A stretch of DNA of 64,000 nucleotides. It comes from Pegea sp. RAD2-039. Taxonomy: Eukaryota > Chordata > Thaliacea > Salpida > Salpidae. A model generated the notes under the pieces. The model worked only from the letters and a program-made list of their open reading frames with translations. It ran no database searches and was not told the DNA's origin. The first letter of the stretch is position 1, and each line of letters opens with the position of its first letter. This document shows positions 21,701 through 34,134 of the stretch, piece by piece. The stretch is taken from contig JAQGEQ010000258.1 of assembly GCA_034620365.1 (NCBI GenBank), positions 310,001 to 374,000 of the forward strand, in the 5' to 3' direction. The translations under genes and the position numbers were made by a program.

Positions 21701-22920
21701 TCAAATCTATTTTTTCAAACTAAAAATATCTTTCTTCAAATTTTATTCTACTTTAAAACATTTTTAAATCTTTAACAACTACTTAATAACAGGAAGATTT
21801 TACAGTTTTCTTCTTTTACTTAATTTCTTTTACTTTTTTTAAAAACAAAATGATAAATATGGATTAATGTTATTTATGAGCCAACATTAGCTGATAGTTA
21901 GTCGAAAACAACTTCTTTTAGTGACATTTTTCTGTCATTTTGAATATACTAAAAGTATACCTGTCTTGCAGCATAGCAAATACCTTTTTATACAGCTACG
22001 CTATTCTAAAACGGGTACAGAGCTAAATAGAAATCTCTCGATGTTTATTTTCTGTAGAAAAAAACTTAGAAGCCTATTTTACTAGCAAACAATTTTAAAG
22101 ATGAAAAAAAATTATATTTGACTTCATTCCGTAAAATGATAAATTAGAAATATACAAACTTTATAGTTAATTGACCACTAGTAATTTAAGCCATCATACT
22201 ATCTAGTCTTCAGAGATTACCCTGGTCTACTATGAAAAACTGAGAAAAAAACATAGAAGCAAGTTTATGAATAGATTAATACGATACACAGACTCTTGTT
22301 TATAACACAAAGAAGCTCACTAATTAGTCAATCCTCTTACTCGGCCAGAGAGTTGAAAGTAACTTTACTGAGGACAGCATAAATAGTAAATATCACTAAG
22401 CTTTGCTCGACAAAATACAATTATTTTTCAAAGAGTTATGCGTTCTCACAAAGTAATAAATGGGTAAAATGCCATTCAATATTCTTATAAGTTTTGTGAG
22501 ATATATCATCAGAAAACTTAGAAAACTTGTTTCATCGTTGTTAATATCTTGAAGCAGGTCGGTATTAAAAATAAACTGTTATTTTTTATGTAGACCTTTC
22601 CTTCTTCCACAATTATCTCATTTTATTCTCAGTATTTCTGTTAGTAAAAAAATATAATTTTAGATAAGTATTTCAACCAATCAAATTTTCAATAATAATC
22701 TTAATCTCAATTGAGTAATGACATCTCAAACAGCTAAAAACAATTAGCTGCAAGATAAAAGCAGCTTACACTTATCAAACCAAACTCTTTTTGTTATGCT
22801 TAATTTGTGAGTTTGTCGAATTTTCACAATCTTCAAACTCTAGTAGAGTTATTTTTGTGTAAATAAATAAGGTTCTTATTGAAAGTTATTTTATACCATT
22901 TATATATGAATTAAATAAGA
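18758..22920. other. Gene-poor interval
   Basis: No supported gene. A short hairpin (caaggtgtt at 20422-20430 against aacaccttg at 20451-20459) and a perfect CRE palindrome (21126-21135) are the only structured bits seen. A 65-codon frame at 19213-19410 has no recognisable features and is not called. Confidence 0.5.
21126..21135. promoter_or_regulatory. CRE/ATF palindrome ATGACGTCAT
   Basis: A perfect ten-base palindrome containing TGACGTCA, the consensus site of CREB/ATF bZIP factors, in CpG-poor surroundings. No gene start is visible close by, so its use is unknown. The same octamer recurs at 56528-56535 inside an intron. Confidence 0.25.
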
Positions 22921-22939
22921 TTTATCAAACTGGCTATTA

Positions 22940-23110
22940 GTACTATGGCCTGCTTCGGTCGAAAACCGCCGTTGCTGTAAGCCAGGGTAGAAGTTATGGA
23001 GACCTAGTTGTTGCCCATGCAGCAGGATTACACTCACTGCCCAACAAGGTATGAAACGAAGCACCCCTGGCTTACAGCATGGTTGCTCTTGGCAAAAGCA
23101 GGTCATCTCT
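22940..23110. repeat. GC-richer interspersed repeat with 15-bp inverted repeat
   Basis: An abrupt rise in G+C marks this segment. TGCTGTAAGCCAGGG (22973-22987) and its exact reverse complement CCCTGGCTTACAGCA (23065-23079) enclose 77 bases. The left edge CTGCTTCGGTCGAAAACCGCCGT is about 18/23 identical to CTGCTTTGGCCGAGAACGGCCAT near 60961, mostly by transitions, so it is a dispersed family. It could be the 5' end of a non-autonomous or LINE element, since a LINE 3' end begins 150 bases further on. A minus-strand frame (22900-23106) across it is not thought to be a host gene. Confidence 0.5.
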
Positions 23111-23261
23111 TCTTCTTCATCTCAGCTTTTTTAATTGACACGCTTTGAAAACTCAATGGATTAAAAACGACTTAATTGTTATCTTTGAAATTCTTCACAA
23201 TTTAGTTAATCTTCAATTTGACACTTTTTCTCCATTACTCCGACCCTCACTTTTTACCAAC

Positions 23262-23420
23262 TCAGAAGACACACATTATCTCAGAGGCCCGATTCTTCGG
23301 GTACTTTAATCAGAGCAAACTGCCATCAGATATTGTCACTCGTATTATTCATTGTTTTTAGTATTGCTTTAATAGTCATTTCTACTCTACTAGTACTCTT
23401 TTTAAGCACCCTCTTTAAAC
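23262..23420 (+). mobile_element. LINE 3' end, truncated copy
   Basis: Positions 23262-23376 align with 13131-13256 of the larger LINE, including an exact run of at least 20 bases within gtactttaatcagagcaaac and the C-terminal protein motif (KLPSDIV here, KLPLDIV there). The tail at 23392-23420 resembles the other two LINE tails. Together with the GC-richer segment just upstream it may form one short composite element. Confidence 0.65.
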
Positions 23421-24690
23421 CCAAATAAACAAATGAACACATTTAAACCAATCGAAATAAATGATCAACATTTTTCAAATTAATGAATAATTTTAAACAA
23501 CAACATTTTACAAGAACCTCTTTTAACACAACTATTACAACTGCAGTTTATTTGTGAACTCAGCAAAGACTGTTCTGTTCATAATGTATATGCATATATA
23601 CTATTGTAGGTGATTATAGATCTGGTTGAAGATAATGCAAACATGTCTACTAATCAAGTTTTTTTGGTGTAGCAGATAAGTTTTTGACCACTTGACTTCG
23701 TTTGTAGTTTGATTGCTACTTGAAAAACTGAGCAACTGAATGAATGACCATTTTTTGTTGTAAGCGATGAGGAGCGTTTGTAGCAGAAGTTTTAAACTTT
23801 ATTTTACTTCTGTAATGTTTAACATAATAACAATCTTCTGCTATCTCTGGTAATTGCTATTCAAGTTGCATATTTTTAAATCATGGTTGTCATATTTCAG
23901 TAAAATTCACGTGGGAGAAAATGTGTTTACTCACTGATATAACAACAACTTAATTAAGAATCTTATAATTAACTTTAGCTCAATCTATCACTAGTATGTA
24001 AAGTTCTTAGCTCTAGAGTTAGCTCTAGAGTTAGCTCTAGAGTCAATTGATTTAATTAATATAAGTGTAGTAGTATATATCTATGTATATATGACTGTAT
24101 GTAAAGGTTTGTTAAGTGGCACTAGAGTAATGTTAGAACGATCCAATTGATTCTAAAATATAATTAGCTGTACTAATGGTTTTATCAAAGTAGAAGCTCG
24201 TTGTAAACGTTGTACTAGTCTGGATTTAGCTAGAAGGTTTATAGGATTTAATAAGCAATGAGCTAGCATGTAAAACTAATTGATAAAATTTTATAAAAAA
24301 GTTAAATACATCATTAAAAAAGTCTAAGAAACTTATTTCACCGTCCGTAATATATTGAAGCAACTCATTGATTCTTCAAAGTATTTTATTCATTTATTTG
24401 AATAATAACGTATGCCTACAGATAGCAAATTCTACAGTTCTTATAGCGAACATAATAATAAGTGTTAAATTCCACAGATGAATATGAACAATCAGAACAC
24501 TGCAAAAGTGTAAATAAAGAAAAGTTGAGAGTAGAAGAAATTACAAAACAAATAATTACAATGAGAAGATGAACGTATAACGAATAGAAGCGAAATAAAT
24601 AAATTAGATTGAATTTTGATGAAATACTTTGTACAATTCTTTTTGGTTTGTCTAGACTTCATTCTAGAAGTCTGTTATCTTACTCAATTG
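23421..24690. other. Gene-poor interval with a short tandem repeat
   Basis: No supported gene. Holds the 12-base tandem repeat at 24007-24042. Confidence 0.45.
24007..24042. repeat. Three perfect copies of a 12-mer, TTAGCTCTAGAG
   Basis: TTAGCTCTAGAG is repeated three times end to end (24007-24018, 24019-24030, 24031-24042). Each unit contains the palindrome CTCTAGAG. Purpose unknown; it may simply be replication slippage. Confidence 0.9.
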
Positions 24691-24699
24691 TTAGAAATA

Positions 24700-26830
24700 A
24701 GAAGTTTATTTGAGTTGAAGTTCGATATTAACATGTTAGAAATATCGGTTTTACGGATGAAATCGATCAGAAAATCGTGAATCTTTTATCTCAGTTTACC
24801 TCTGGTTAATTATTTGATATTTAAAATATTTCTGAAACCATTTAACAAGCTCCTTACATTCAGCCTCCTTTATCTCTAGTATCAATGAGACACATCTTAA
24901 TTAATCCAAATAATGATTTAGTTGGCTTACAGGATCGGCTTATATTGAAAGGGGAGAACATTTTAAAGCTTATTGAAAAAGATGTCAGCCCGCTGGCTCT
25001 TATTCAAGTTATTAATAGGATTTATTTTAAACAACGAGCTTCAAGTAACATAGAAACGTTTTCTGAAAGATCATTAAAGTTTACGTGTGTCAGCAAACAC
25101 TTGGGAGCAGTGCAAATACTAAGTAGAGTTTTGATCTTTTATTGAACCTGGAACTTTTTCGAACCTCTTTTCTTACTTGTTGCTAACTTCCACTGTTTGA
25201 TATCACATTCGAAACTATGCATCGCACCCTGACTAAATCTGTACTACCATAAAATGTTTCCTATTTTTATATCTCTTATTCAACTTTAATCGTTGCATTT
25301 GTAAAAGCCTATGAGCCTAAGTTATCTGGGTAGTGACTGGTAATCTAATTTCTGATAAAAAAGTGAACCGATGGATTAAACAACAATACTAGTTTGTAGA
25401 CAAGGCTTCGTTGTTGCAGGTTTTCAATGTTCAGTTTTGAGAGATGATACTGTTATAAGAAAAAGTATACTTAATTAACAAAAAATTCCGAGTAAACGTT
25501 CTTTGAATGAATTTAAGGTTAAGAATATCGTTATTAAGATAAAGACTCCATATAAGAGAAGGTAAATTTCCATGTAGTGGGCGTGATAGAGTCAAAAAGG
25601 AATTAGATGAATCAAAATACAGAATAAGTGAATAAAATGAAGAATTTTATACCAGTTAGTCACAAAGTTACTTAAACCGTATTTTATTAAAACAACTTTT
25701 AAAGAGGTTAAAGAGATTTTGACGAAGTGATGGAGTCGGAAAGAATATTCTAAGCTGTTAAGAAGGTATGTGAGAATTTTTTGTAAAACTATCAGTTCAA
25801 AGATTCTACAGAAGCTACCTATAAGAAATTGATTGCTAGTTTAATGGCTTATTTTTATTTTATTTCTTATCGACTGAGATAATGATGGATCTCTTACAGT
25901 GAAAAGGGACATAGCTAGACGATAATGAATAATTGAAGACTGCTATTTTTGGAAAATAGGAAAGAGTCTATATCAGCATGAGCCCGTCAAGTCTTTCTGC
26001 TTGGCCCTTTGAAATTGGTGAATGAATCATGTGATCTAATAGCTCTTGTGGCAATGAAGAAAATATGATTTTATCAATTCATCTAATGAAATAGTTGAAA
26101 CGGATTTTTCTAATTCACTTTAATTAAAAAGATTAATTTTTTTAATCTCAATATAATCCCAAACTTTATCATCAAAAATATAAATGATATAATTAACAGT
26201 TTTATAATAGCTGATGTATTTAATGATAAGATTAGCTTTGGTGCTACCATCATTTTAATTTTTGTAAAACATCTTGATTTTTAATTTCCCAACAAATGGT
26301 TACTTAAAATTTTTTAACACCTTAATATTCCAAGCAAAATAAAGAACTAGATGAAGATCCATTTATTGGTTTAGGATTACTTACTTCTATAAAAGATTTG
26401 AACCTTACTCACAATCAAACTCAAAATATTTTCTTTGTTTGTTCGCCTTGAATATTTTGAACTTAGTTTCAACAGAAAATCAAAAACTTTATTTTTTTCA
26501 TCAATTCTAATCAACTAACATGATTACCTGCCAGTATCATGACACTAAAAGCTTTACATCATAGTGACCTTAGTAAAGGTTCACTTTATTGATTTGACAA
26601 CCAGCCAATCTATAATAATTCAAAATAAGAAGACGGAATCAAATTCCATGATATGTGTTTTGAGAAGAAATTTTCTTAAATTAAAGATTACCCCTAATTC
26701 TGAATCTACTTGGTCATTGTGAAGAAATGCTTGCTTTTACGGCAGCAATATTTCCAAAAAGTCACCTTTTGCTTCCAAAACTTCGTACAGAATATTTATG
26801 TCAACATAAAAAGTAAGCTAAATTGGTATC
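24700..26830 (+). pseudogene. Interrupted coding-like region, unrecognised
   Basis: A series of plus-strand frames with protein-like composition: about 24738-24810 (ISEs of the type GFTDEIDQKIVNLLSQFTSG), 24885-25145 (86 residues, MRHILINPNNDLVGLQDRLI then KGENILKLIEKDVSPLALIQ), about 25760-25870 (KDSTEATYKKLIASLMAYFY), 26335-26451 (NKELDEDPFIGLGLLTSIKD) and about 26685-26826 (LNLLGHCEEMLAFTAAIFPK then SHLLLPKLRTEYLCQHKK). They are not joined by good splice sites. I read the region as one or more decayed coding sequences, either an old transposable element or a dead gene. No family is recognised. Only the 86-residue block has an ATG and an intact frame. Confidence 0.3.
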
Positions 26831-29680
26831 TTGTTCTAGGCAACAATTTTTTGGTCATATATACAATTAGGAGTATATAGAAGAAATAACAAAATAAGAA
26901 ATATCATGAAAATAATATACATAAATGTAAAAGTTAATATATAAAAGTTCTAATTAGAACCTGTTTTTTATTCGAGTGTTTAACTTTTATAGAATTATTT
27001 TTTTCATTGTTGGTCACTAAACTTGCTTTTTGGTTAATTTAGACTTTTAAATTAAAAGCTTCTTCAGACTTCTGATTTGTGGTTCAACAGTTTTTGAAAA
27101 TGAAACTATTTGAAATTTTTGTACTGAACCTTAAATTTTTAAGTTTACTTCAACTTAATTTACAGTATAGTAAGGTACAATATATTCTTATGTCTTTTAA
27201 TTCTCCTTTTTTTGGATTTCATTGCCTTTAATTTTGCTGTTTTTGATTCTTTTACCTTTATATTCTCATTTAATTACTTCAAAGTCATCTCTTATCTTTG
27301 ATTATGTATTATCATATTTATTAATATTATTATTATTATTTATTATTATCATATTAAATTAAAATCCAAATTATTATTTTTTGACTATCAATATAAGACG
27401 TTATTCGAAATTACACAAAGAGACAAATATTGTTATAACAGTTGTATAAATAAAAGCAACCATAAAAAAGATAATAAATTTATTTTGCAAACATTTTTTA
27501 AGTCATAAAGAGTATTGATTAACAGACACGTTGAAATGTTGAAACGAAGATAGTTGTATCTTAATCATAAAAATGCGTGATTGAATTTCCCTATAAACTA
27601 AATCTATTAAATAAGTTGAAGAAAAAATTGTTTAAATTTTAAATGGATAAAGGATATATAGTCACAAATAAAAGACTTATTTTAGTTTAAATGGAAAAAT
27701 TTTTGAGACAATTATCTTCAACATTGGAATGAGGATTAAAACTTGTTTAGATAACTTTACAAACTAATTGTGATAAAAAAAAGGCTTGCTGAAAAAATAA
27801 TACCATCTTTATACAATTGTTCAATCATCAAACAAGTTAAACAACTTTTTGTAGTTTCTTGATGAATTTGTAACTTAATGATAGCTATATTATTCAAAAT
27901 AAGGTTTAAACATAACTAATTAAACAGCAATTGAAACTAAAATATTATTCACTGCTAAAAAAACTTCTTAATGTAAAATCTCTGTAAGTTGTTACTACTA
28001 AGGCAGTTAAAAACCGCTAGTTTATAAACTTTACTTTAACATTAGGCTTACAAAAACAAAAGCTACCATTGAACTTTAACATATAAACTGTTTTTTTAAC
28101 ATCGCAAGTATAATGATCAAATTTTACTCACTTTAAACTAGTATAAAGCTTTCTATAAAACTGTTAGAATACTGAATAAATATTCGTGATTGGTATTCTT
28201 GTTTTTACTTTATGCTTTTATATACAATAGTATTTAAACTTTTAAACAAACGGTAAACAACTTTGATGCTTTTGAAGATGTCTATGATACTGTAAAGATG
28301 ATCTGAGAGTAAAATTGTCTGATAATCATTGAATAGTTTTTGAATATTTAAAAAATTTTTGTTATCGAATAAAAATCACTACTTAAACTCAGTTAAACAC
28401 ATTTATATTACTGTTTTGATGACGGAGCTGACTAAATCGATTTTACATGTTTTAGTGGCGCAACTTGTGTAGACACACTCCTTGTGTTAGCATTAGTTAA
28501 TTTATTAACTAGCCTACACGTTTAGTTTGTTTGATTTCTACAATGTCAATCTATATTTATACATTTAGAAGTAATAAGAAACTTTGGTTCAAAAACACTC
28601 TAATCACATCTCAATCCTAATTTTGAAATGTAATTTAAGTTGAAATGACTTTAATTTGTTTAATAAAGGAAAGAATGGTTATATTAGTGGCCACACATTT
28701 ACGTAAGAAACATGAAAGCGCAATTTTTAAAAAAGATTATCCAAAAACATTTGAGCTTTTCCAAAACTAAAAATACAAGTTTTTATAGTACGTAAGTGTT
28801 ATGAGTTATAACAACTTTAAAATTTATAGGAGCTGACAAGAACTTTCTATCTATTGGGTTACTATGATCATTAGTAAATATTTCATAAAATCAAAAGTTG
28901 AAAATGACTTTTATACTCTTAAATTTTAGTTAGACACAAACTGTGGAAATAACATTTTCATTTCAGCTTCAAGCTTTAAGATCAAAACTTCCCACAAAGT
29001 AAATATATGAAAATAACATTTCAAAATATTGTACACGTCAATATTAAGCATATTTAACCATAAATAATTTATCTATTCTTAATTACTATAAACATTGAAA
29101 ATTTCATTCTAAAACGTTACTATTTTTATTGTTTATGTTTTTATCTTATACATGAAGACATTTGATCAGCATATATAACAATGCCCTATGTATACCATAA
29201 ATCAAATTCAAATTAAATCTAAATTTTCATTAAGAAGTTATTTTAATGAAACTATTTTCTTATTTAAATGTTTAAGCAAACCGACTACAAGAAACAACGC
29301 ATTAATAAAACATAAATTAAAAATTTAAGCTTTTGATCTCAATCAAATAATGTTTACAGCTTTTTGTCTGGGCTTTTGTTCTTATAAATTAAAATTCAAT
29401 GTGGCTGTTATTTAAAAAATAATTTTTTATATTTTTTTGGAGATGCTGAATTAAATAATGATTTTTTAAATCGTAATTATTTTTAAAGGAATTAATTTTT
29501 AGACCAAAAATCAAATCATATTATAATAAAAAAAATTTAAATATTGATAGATACAAATAATTTTAAACTATCTGCAGTGTTTTGCCAACAAACTTTTTCT
29601 ATTATTACTCATTTGAATTTCAAATGGAGAAATGTTATGAGTAACATCTAGGTAATTTCCAGGTTCTTCTCATTGAAGTG
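26831..29680. other. Gene-poor interval
   Basis: A+T-rich with a short (ATT)n microsatellite near 27325-27350. I see no exon, RNA gene or repeat family. Confidence 0.5.
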
Positions 29681-29681
29681 A

Positions 29682-29996
29682 ATAAAATCAAAGTGTACAG
29701 TAGAAAAGTCAGAGTGTGTTGAAAAACGCCTACTAACCAAAAAATCAAAGCCCAATACTTGCCAGCTTAACCAAACAGACTTTAAGATCATATTTGAGGC
29801 AAATCTTGTTCTTGGAATCAGTTATTTTTAGCAAGTTGATTAATTTTAATAATTGGTACTAGAAAGTTATACAAATAACAATAACGTCTTTTCTGTTCCA
29901 AGTATATTAGTAGATGCAGGAAAAAATACCTTAATTATAAATAATTTTTTACATTTGCTAGACATGAAAACATTTATTCTGCAACCAGCTGTTTAA
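29682..29996 (+). pseudogene. Two adjacent coding-like blocks, unrecognised
   Basis: Plus-strand blocks 29682-29831 (includes CVEKRLLTKKSKPNTCQLNQ and DFKIIFEANLVLGISYF) and 29853-29996 (includes VFSVPSILVDAGKNTLIINN and LHLLDMKTFILQPAV) stand out from the flanking noise by composition. They lack a start codon and clear splice sites. Probably a remnant of an unknown coding repeat or gene; chance cannot be excluded. Confidence 0.2.
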
Positions 29997-32900
29997 ATCT
30001 TGAATAATAAAAGGATTTTAACACCAACATTGGAGACTACAAAATTTCCCGTTCCAGCACAAACTAGTTAATAACAATGAAAAAAATATCTTTTCATCAA
30101 ACACAAAAGAATAAACGGACAAAGGCATCCTATTTGTGTGAAAAGTCATTATAATGAAATAAACAGTAGTATACACGATTGAAGCTTACGAGCCAGCATT
30201 AAAATCAAATCAATCAATACTTTTCATGGATTTTTACCAATTAACTGTCATATCTTTTTTCATTTCACTTCAAATTTTAGATTAAATTTAAAAAAAAACT
30301 TGTAAAAATGTTCCTAATACTTTGTATGGTTAGAAATAATTATCTTTTCTTTTACTATTTACAAAACTAACAGATTTTTGAATATTTTCTGAATTTAGTT
30401 TTTATTCGTTCATTTAATTATAAACTCATTAGTTTAACTTTAAAATAGAATTGAGCTTCTCACTAAAATATTATTAGATTGTTTTGAAAATTTAGAGAAA
30501 TTAAAAAAAAAGAAATTTAATCTGAATCACTATTCTGCGATATCAATGCAAAATGAGTCATAACTTTATTTCTTCTAAAACCTAAAAACTCTAAAAGTTT
30601 CTTAAGATCACAACTTGAGTTTACAAAAATTGAGTCTTATTTTTTACTGAGTTTGTCTACACAAGGACTAACAACAAAAACAGCCGTTCTTAATACACAT
30701 TGAGTGAAACATATTTAGAAAAGTACTTACTTGTACAAATCCTCTTTGAAAACTCGACTGTTGAAAGATTTTTTCACAATACACCAGTTTTTATGGTCAA
30801 AATAAACTTTCATGGATTTGGCTAATGTTCAGTCATTTTCTAGAACAGAAATTTTATTTTGTATTTGAAAAATTGAATTCAAACAAAAATTTCAGACTAA
30901 TGCTTGAATTTTTTTAAACTTTGACTTATTAAAAGAGATGCCCTTGATATGAAAATAACTTTAGTTTAAATTTAAAGAGCAATACTTTTGAAATATTTTA
31001 TTGCATTTATTGTATATACGTTTAACATTTGGTTTTATCTTTTATAACCATTTAATCTTGTCTGTCTGGTTTGGTTTGCTTGGTAATTGGTCGATGGTTT
31101 GGTTTCCTTGCATGTTGGAAAGGTTGTCAGGTCAACTCATAATGATGAATTGTCAAACTTTCTTTACCTACAAAAGTTTTTAGAAGTATTGAAAACTTGT
31201 ATCTTTGATAAAGACAATAACAGTTTTATTCTGCAAGTAGTACCAAACATATCTTCCAAAACCTAAATTATTGAAAAAAATTAATTATTATAAATTTGCT
31301 TACAACGTTCAACTTACAAAACAAATTTTCAAAATTTAATTAATAAAACTAAACAGATAAAAAATATAATCTGCGTTCGCTCCTTATCAGGTTGTAATTC
31401 TTTCTGAATGTAAGATATCAATGAGTTACAAAAAGATTTTGAAGTGTTTGTAGTTAAGTTGTTAGAGTAAATAGAAGATAAGCAAATCCTAAAAGTAATC
31501 ATCGATTATAATCAAAATTATAATTTATAAAATTAAATCTACTTTTACCAAAACTGTTTTTGCTGTAAATATTTAATCAAACGTAAATGCTTCAACTTTT
31601 TTAATAAAGTAAACACCTGAATACTGGCTGATTGAAATCTTAAAAAGCGATTTTTGTTATAAATGAAGTAATTTGAAATCTTAACAATTTGCTAATCATG
31701 TGGTTATTATTCCAGAAGATGTAAATTGAATTTTGTTTACTACAAATTACTTAAAATAAGAGTTACTAAAAAGCGAAAGAAGAAAAAGAACTGAAAGAAT
31801 AAGAGTCATAAGGAACATTAGGACATACTGGGCTCAATTTCATGACTAGTAGAGTCTCGAGCTAATCAATAAGTATCAAGGATTAAAAATACTCAGTAAT
31901 GATAAAATCATTTTTAATATTACTATAAGCTGTTGGCAGAAACTGGAGCTTCTGACGGGTAAACTTACTTCTACTGTTTGAAGCTGCAAATCTCTGTAAA
32001 GGATTTGGACTTTCAAGAATAGAAGGTTGAACAAATAAAAGCTGGAAGGAAAAGAAAACTTTCTATTTAACGCCTAAATGAAACTCAAATTTTAGGAATT
32101 GATTAAAGATAAGAAAGTTTAAAATATAAAAAGAAGAAGAGAAAGTCTAAATAAAGTTTTGGATTTACTATTTTGTTTACCACTTATGCAATTAAATAAT
32201 TCAAGTTTTACGGAAAAAAGTAAATATTTGAAATTTTGATTGACTTCAAAACATCAAAGAGACAAAACCTTTTTAACTTTTCAATTGAGCAGTCATTATG
32301 AGTTGGCTTTCAATTATATCTACAAATTACCATAATTATTGCTAAAACGTGAAAATTTAGGTTTATTTTGTCTCGTTTTTATTTCAAAATATAATTATTG
32401 TCATGCAAGCAATTGCTTAGATAAGTTTTTACGAAACAGTTTTATGCCAAGTTAAATACTACAAGATATATGCAGGCAGCTAAAATAGTTGAAATTAGAA
32501 AAGTTCATTGAAGTAAGTAAATAACTTCAAAAAATTACTCAATTTCTTTGTTATATAATATCTACTAAAAAACGGTAAACCTGATAAAATGCTGTGATGT
32601 TTATGGATATTTTTAAAATTATTCAATTCACGATTATTTACTGTTAAAACCAATTAGCAACATGCAAATAACGGAAAATGGTTGATTAATTAATTTTAAT
32701 GTGTTCAGTTATTCTTTTAAAAACCTCCAAGTTCTTAAAACTCTCTTTACAATGGTTTGCTATTACTTACCTATTTTTTATTGATGTAATTTTTTGAAAA
32801 GTTGCTGAAAAATAAAAAATGCCCATAAGGTACTGAAAATATTTTAGATTAAAAAAAGCTTATTGTAAAGAATAAACAAAAATGTTAAAATTAGCTAAAA

Positions 32901-34080
32901 AACTACTTTGTTGTCGACAACGTAAAAAAATACATTATATGTCACTTTATTTGTCGAAATAATTTAAATAAATTTATATTGTTTCATAAGTTATTTTCCA
33001 AATTTAAACAATTAAATCTTACTTAAAAACAATTAATTTTTAAATTAATGGACACTTTAAATGCCTGTCAATAATTGCAATAAGCTCTTCTAATTTCTTT
33101 AGTCATTCATTTTCATGTTATTTACGAAAGTTAAATTCTCATGTTTATATTTATTATAAAATTAAAATTTCTCTATATATTTAATCTCTTGGTCCGTTTT
33201 TTAAACAAATTTATAGATGTGAATATAAAAGTTAAATTTAAAATTTATATTTTATTTAAGTTATAAAATATATTATAAGATTAAAATATATAAGATAAAT
33301 TATTCGAAGTAAAATTTTGTTTTTAGAAATTCATAATAAAAATATTAGCTTTTATCAAATAATTAAATATGGAAGTTTCTAGTTGACAAATGTTTCCACA
33401 AACTTACTTTTGATGTTTGCTACGATGAATGCTGTTTGTTAAGTTAGCTATAAACATTTCAATTAAATATAAATAAAACTGAAGTATTAATGGAACAATA
33501 AATGATGTTTGTTTGTGTTTAAGTAAATGTAAATAAAACCATTTAGGTTTTGAAGTTTCATTGTTTACTAGGAAAGCTTTGCATATATATGGCATACCCT
33601 TATTTTCTTACAAAAACCGTACCTACAAGCTCAACATAAAAACCACTACTTAAAATTATGAATGGTTTATCTCATCTTGACTTCATGAATTTATTAAATA
33701 TCCTAATCTTCTTATAACCATCTTATAAGTTTGTCGTTAAAAATTAACCCAATCAACAACTTTGATACCATCAATTGAACTAACAGTTTCTGAATAGGGT
33801 AACCACGGGTTGAAGTTTCTCTAAAAAGGTTACTCTGTTACTGCATTATAATTTATGACGTCTTTTGGAATTTCGTTTAAAACACAAGATTAAAGTAGTT
33901 TAGTTTACAAATTATTTATAATACTACCAGTCTCTTTATTGTCTCCACTTATTTGTTATTTTTGATTTATAACTTATATTTACTGCAGCGTCTTATTTGT
34001 TCTATGTTAATTATGCTATACTGTGATACTAAATACCTTTTTATTATATTTCTGCAATCATATTGTTCTTTTGCTCGCCA
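29997..34080. other. Gene-poor interval
   Basis: No supported gene. A stretch at about 31750-32160 shows short basic or polar pieces such as KLLAETGASDG and EQIKAGRKRKLSI broken by stops, possibly an old repeat. Short open frames at 31001-31183 (+) and 33404-33595 (-) have no recognisable features. Confidence 0.4.
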
Positions 34081-34082
34081 TA

Positions 34083-34134
34083 AAAGCTGTATAATTTGTC
34101 ATTTTCAGCCATGTGTTCAATAAGAGAAATAGAT
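34083..34134 (+). repeat. Shared repeat tail, copy 1
   Basis: The segment around TTTGTCATTTTCAGCCATGT, ending in an A-rich AATAAGAGAAATAGAT, is a diverged copy of 53328-53386. A common block followed by a simple A+T tail is typical of the 3' end of a LINE or SINE family distinct from the LINE at 10470-13480. Confidence 0.45.

Noticed and set aside
22900-23106. Minus-strand 68-residue frame with cysteines (MTCFCQEQPCCKPG)
   Set aside because: It spans the inverted-repeat element, whose family resemblance near 60961 suggests repetitive DNA and not a host gene.
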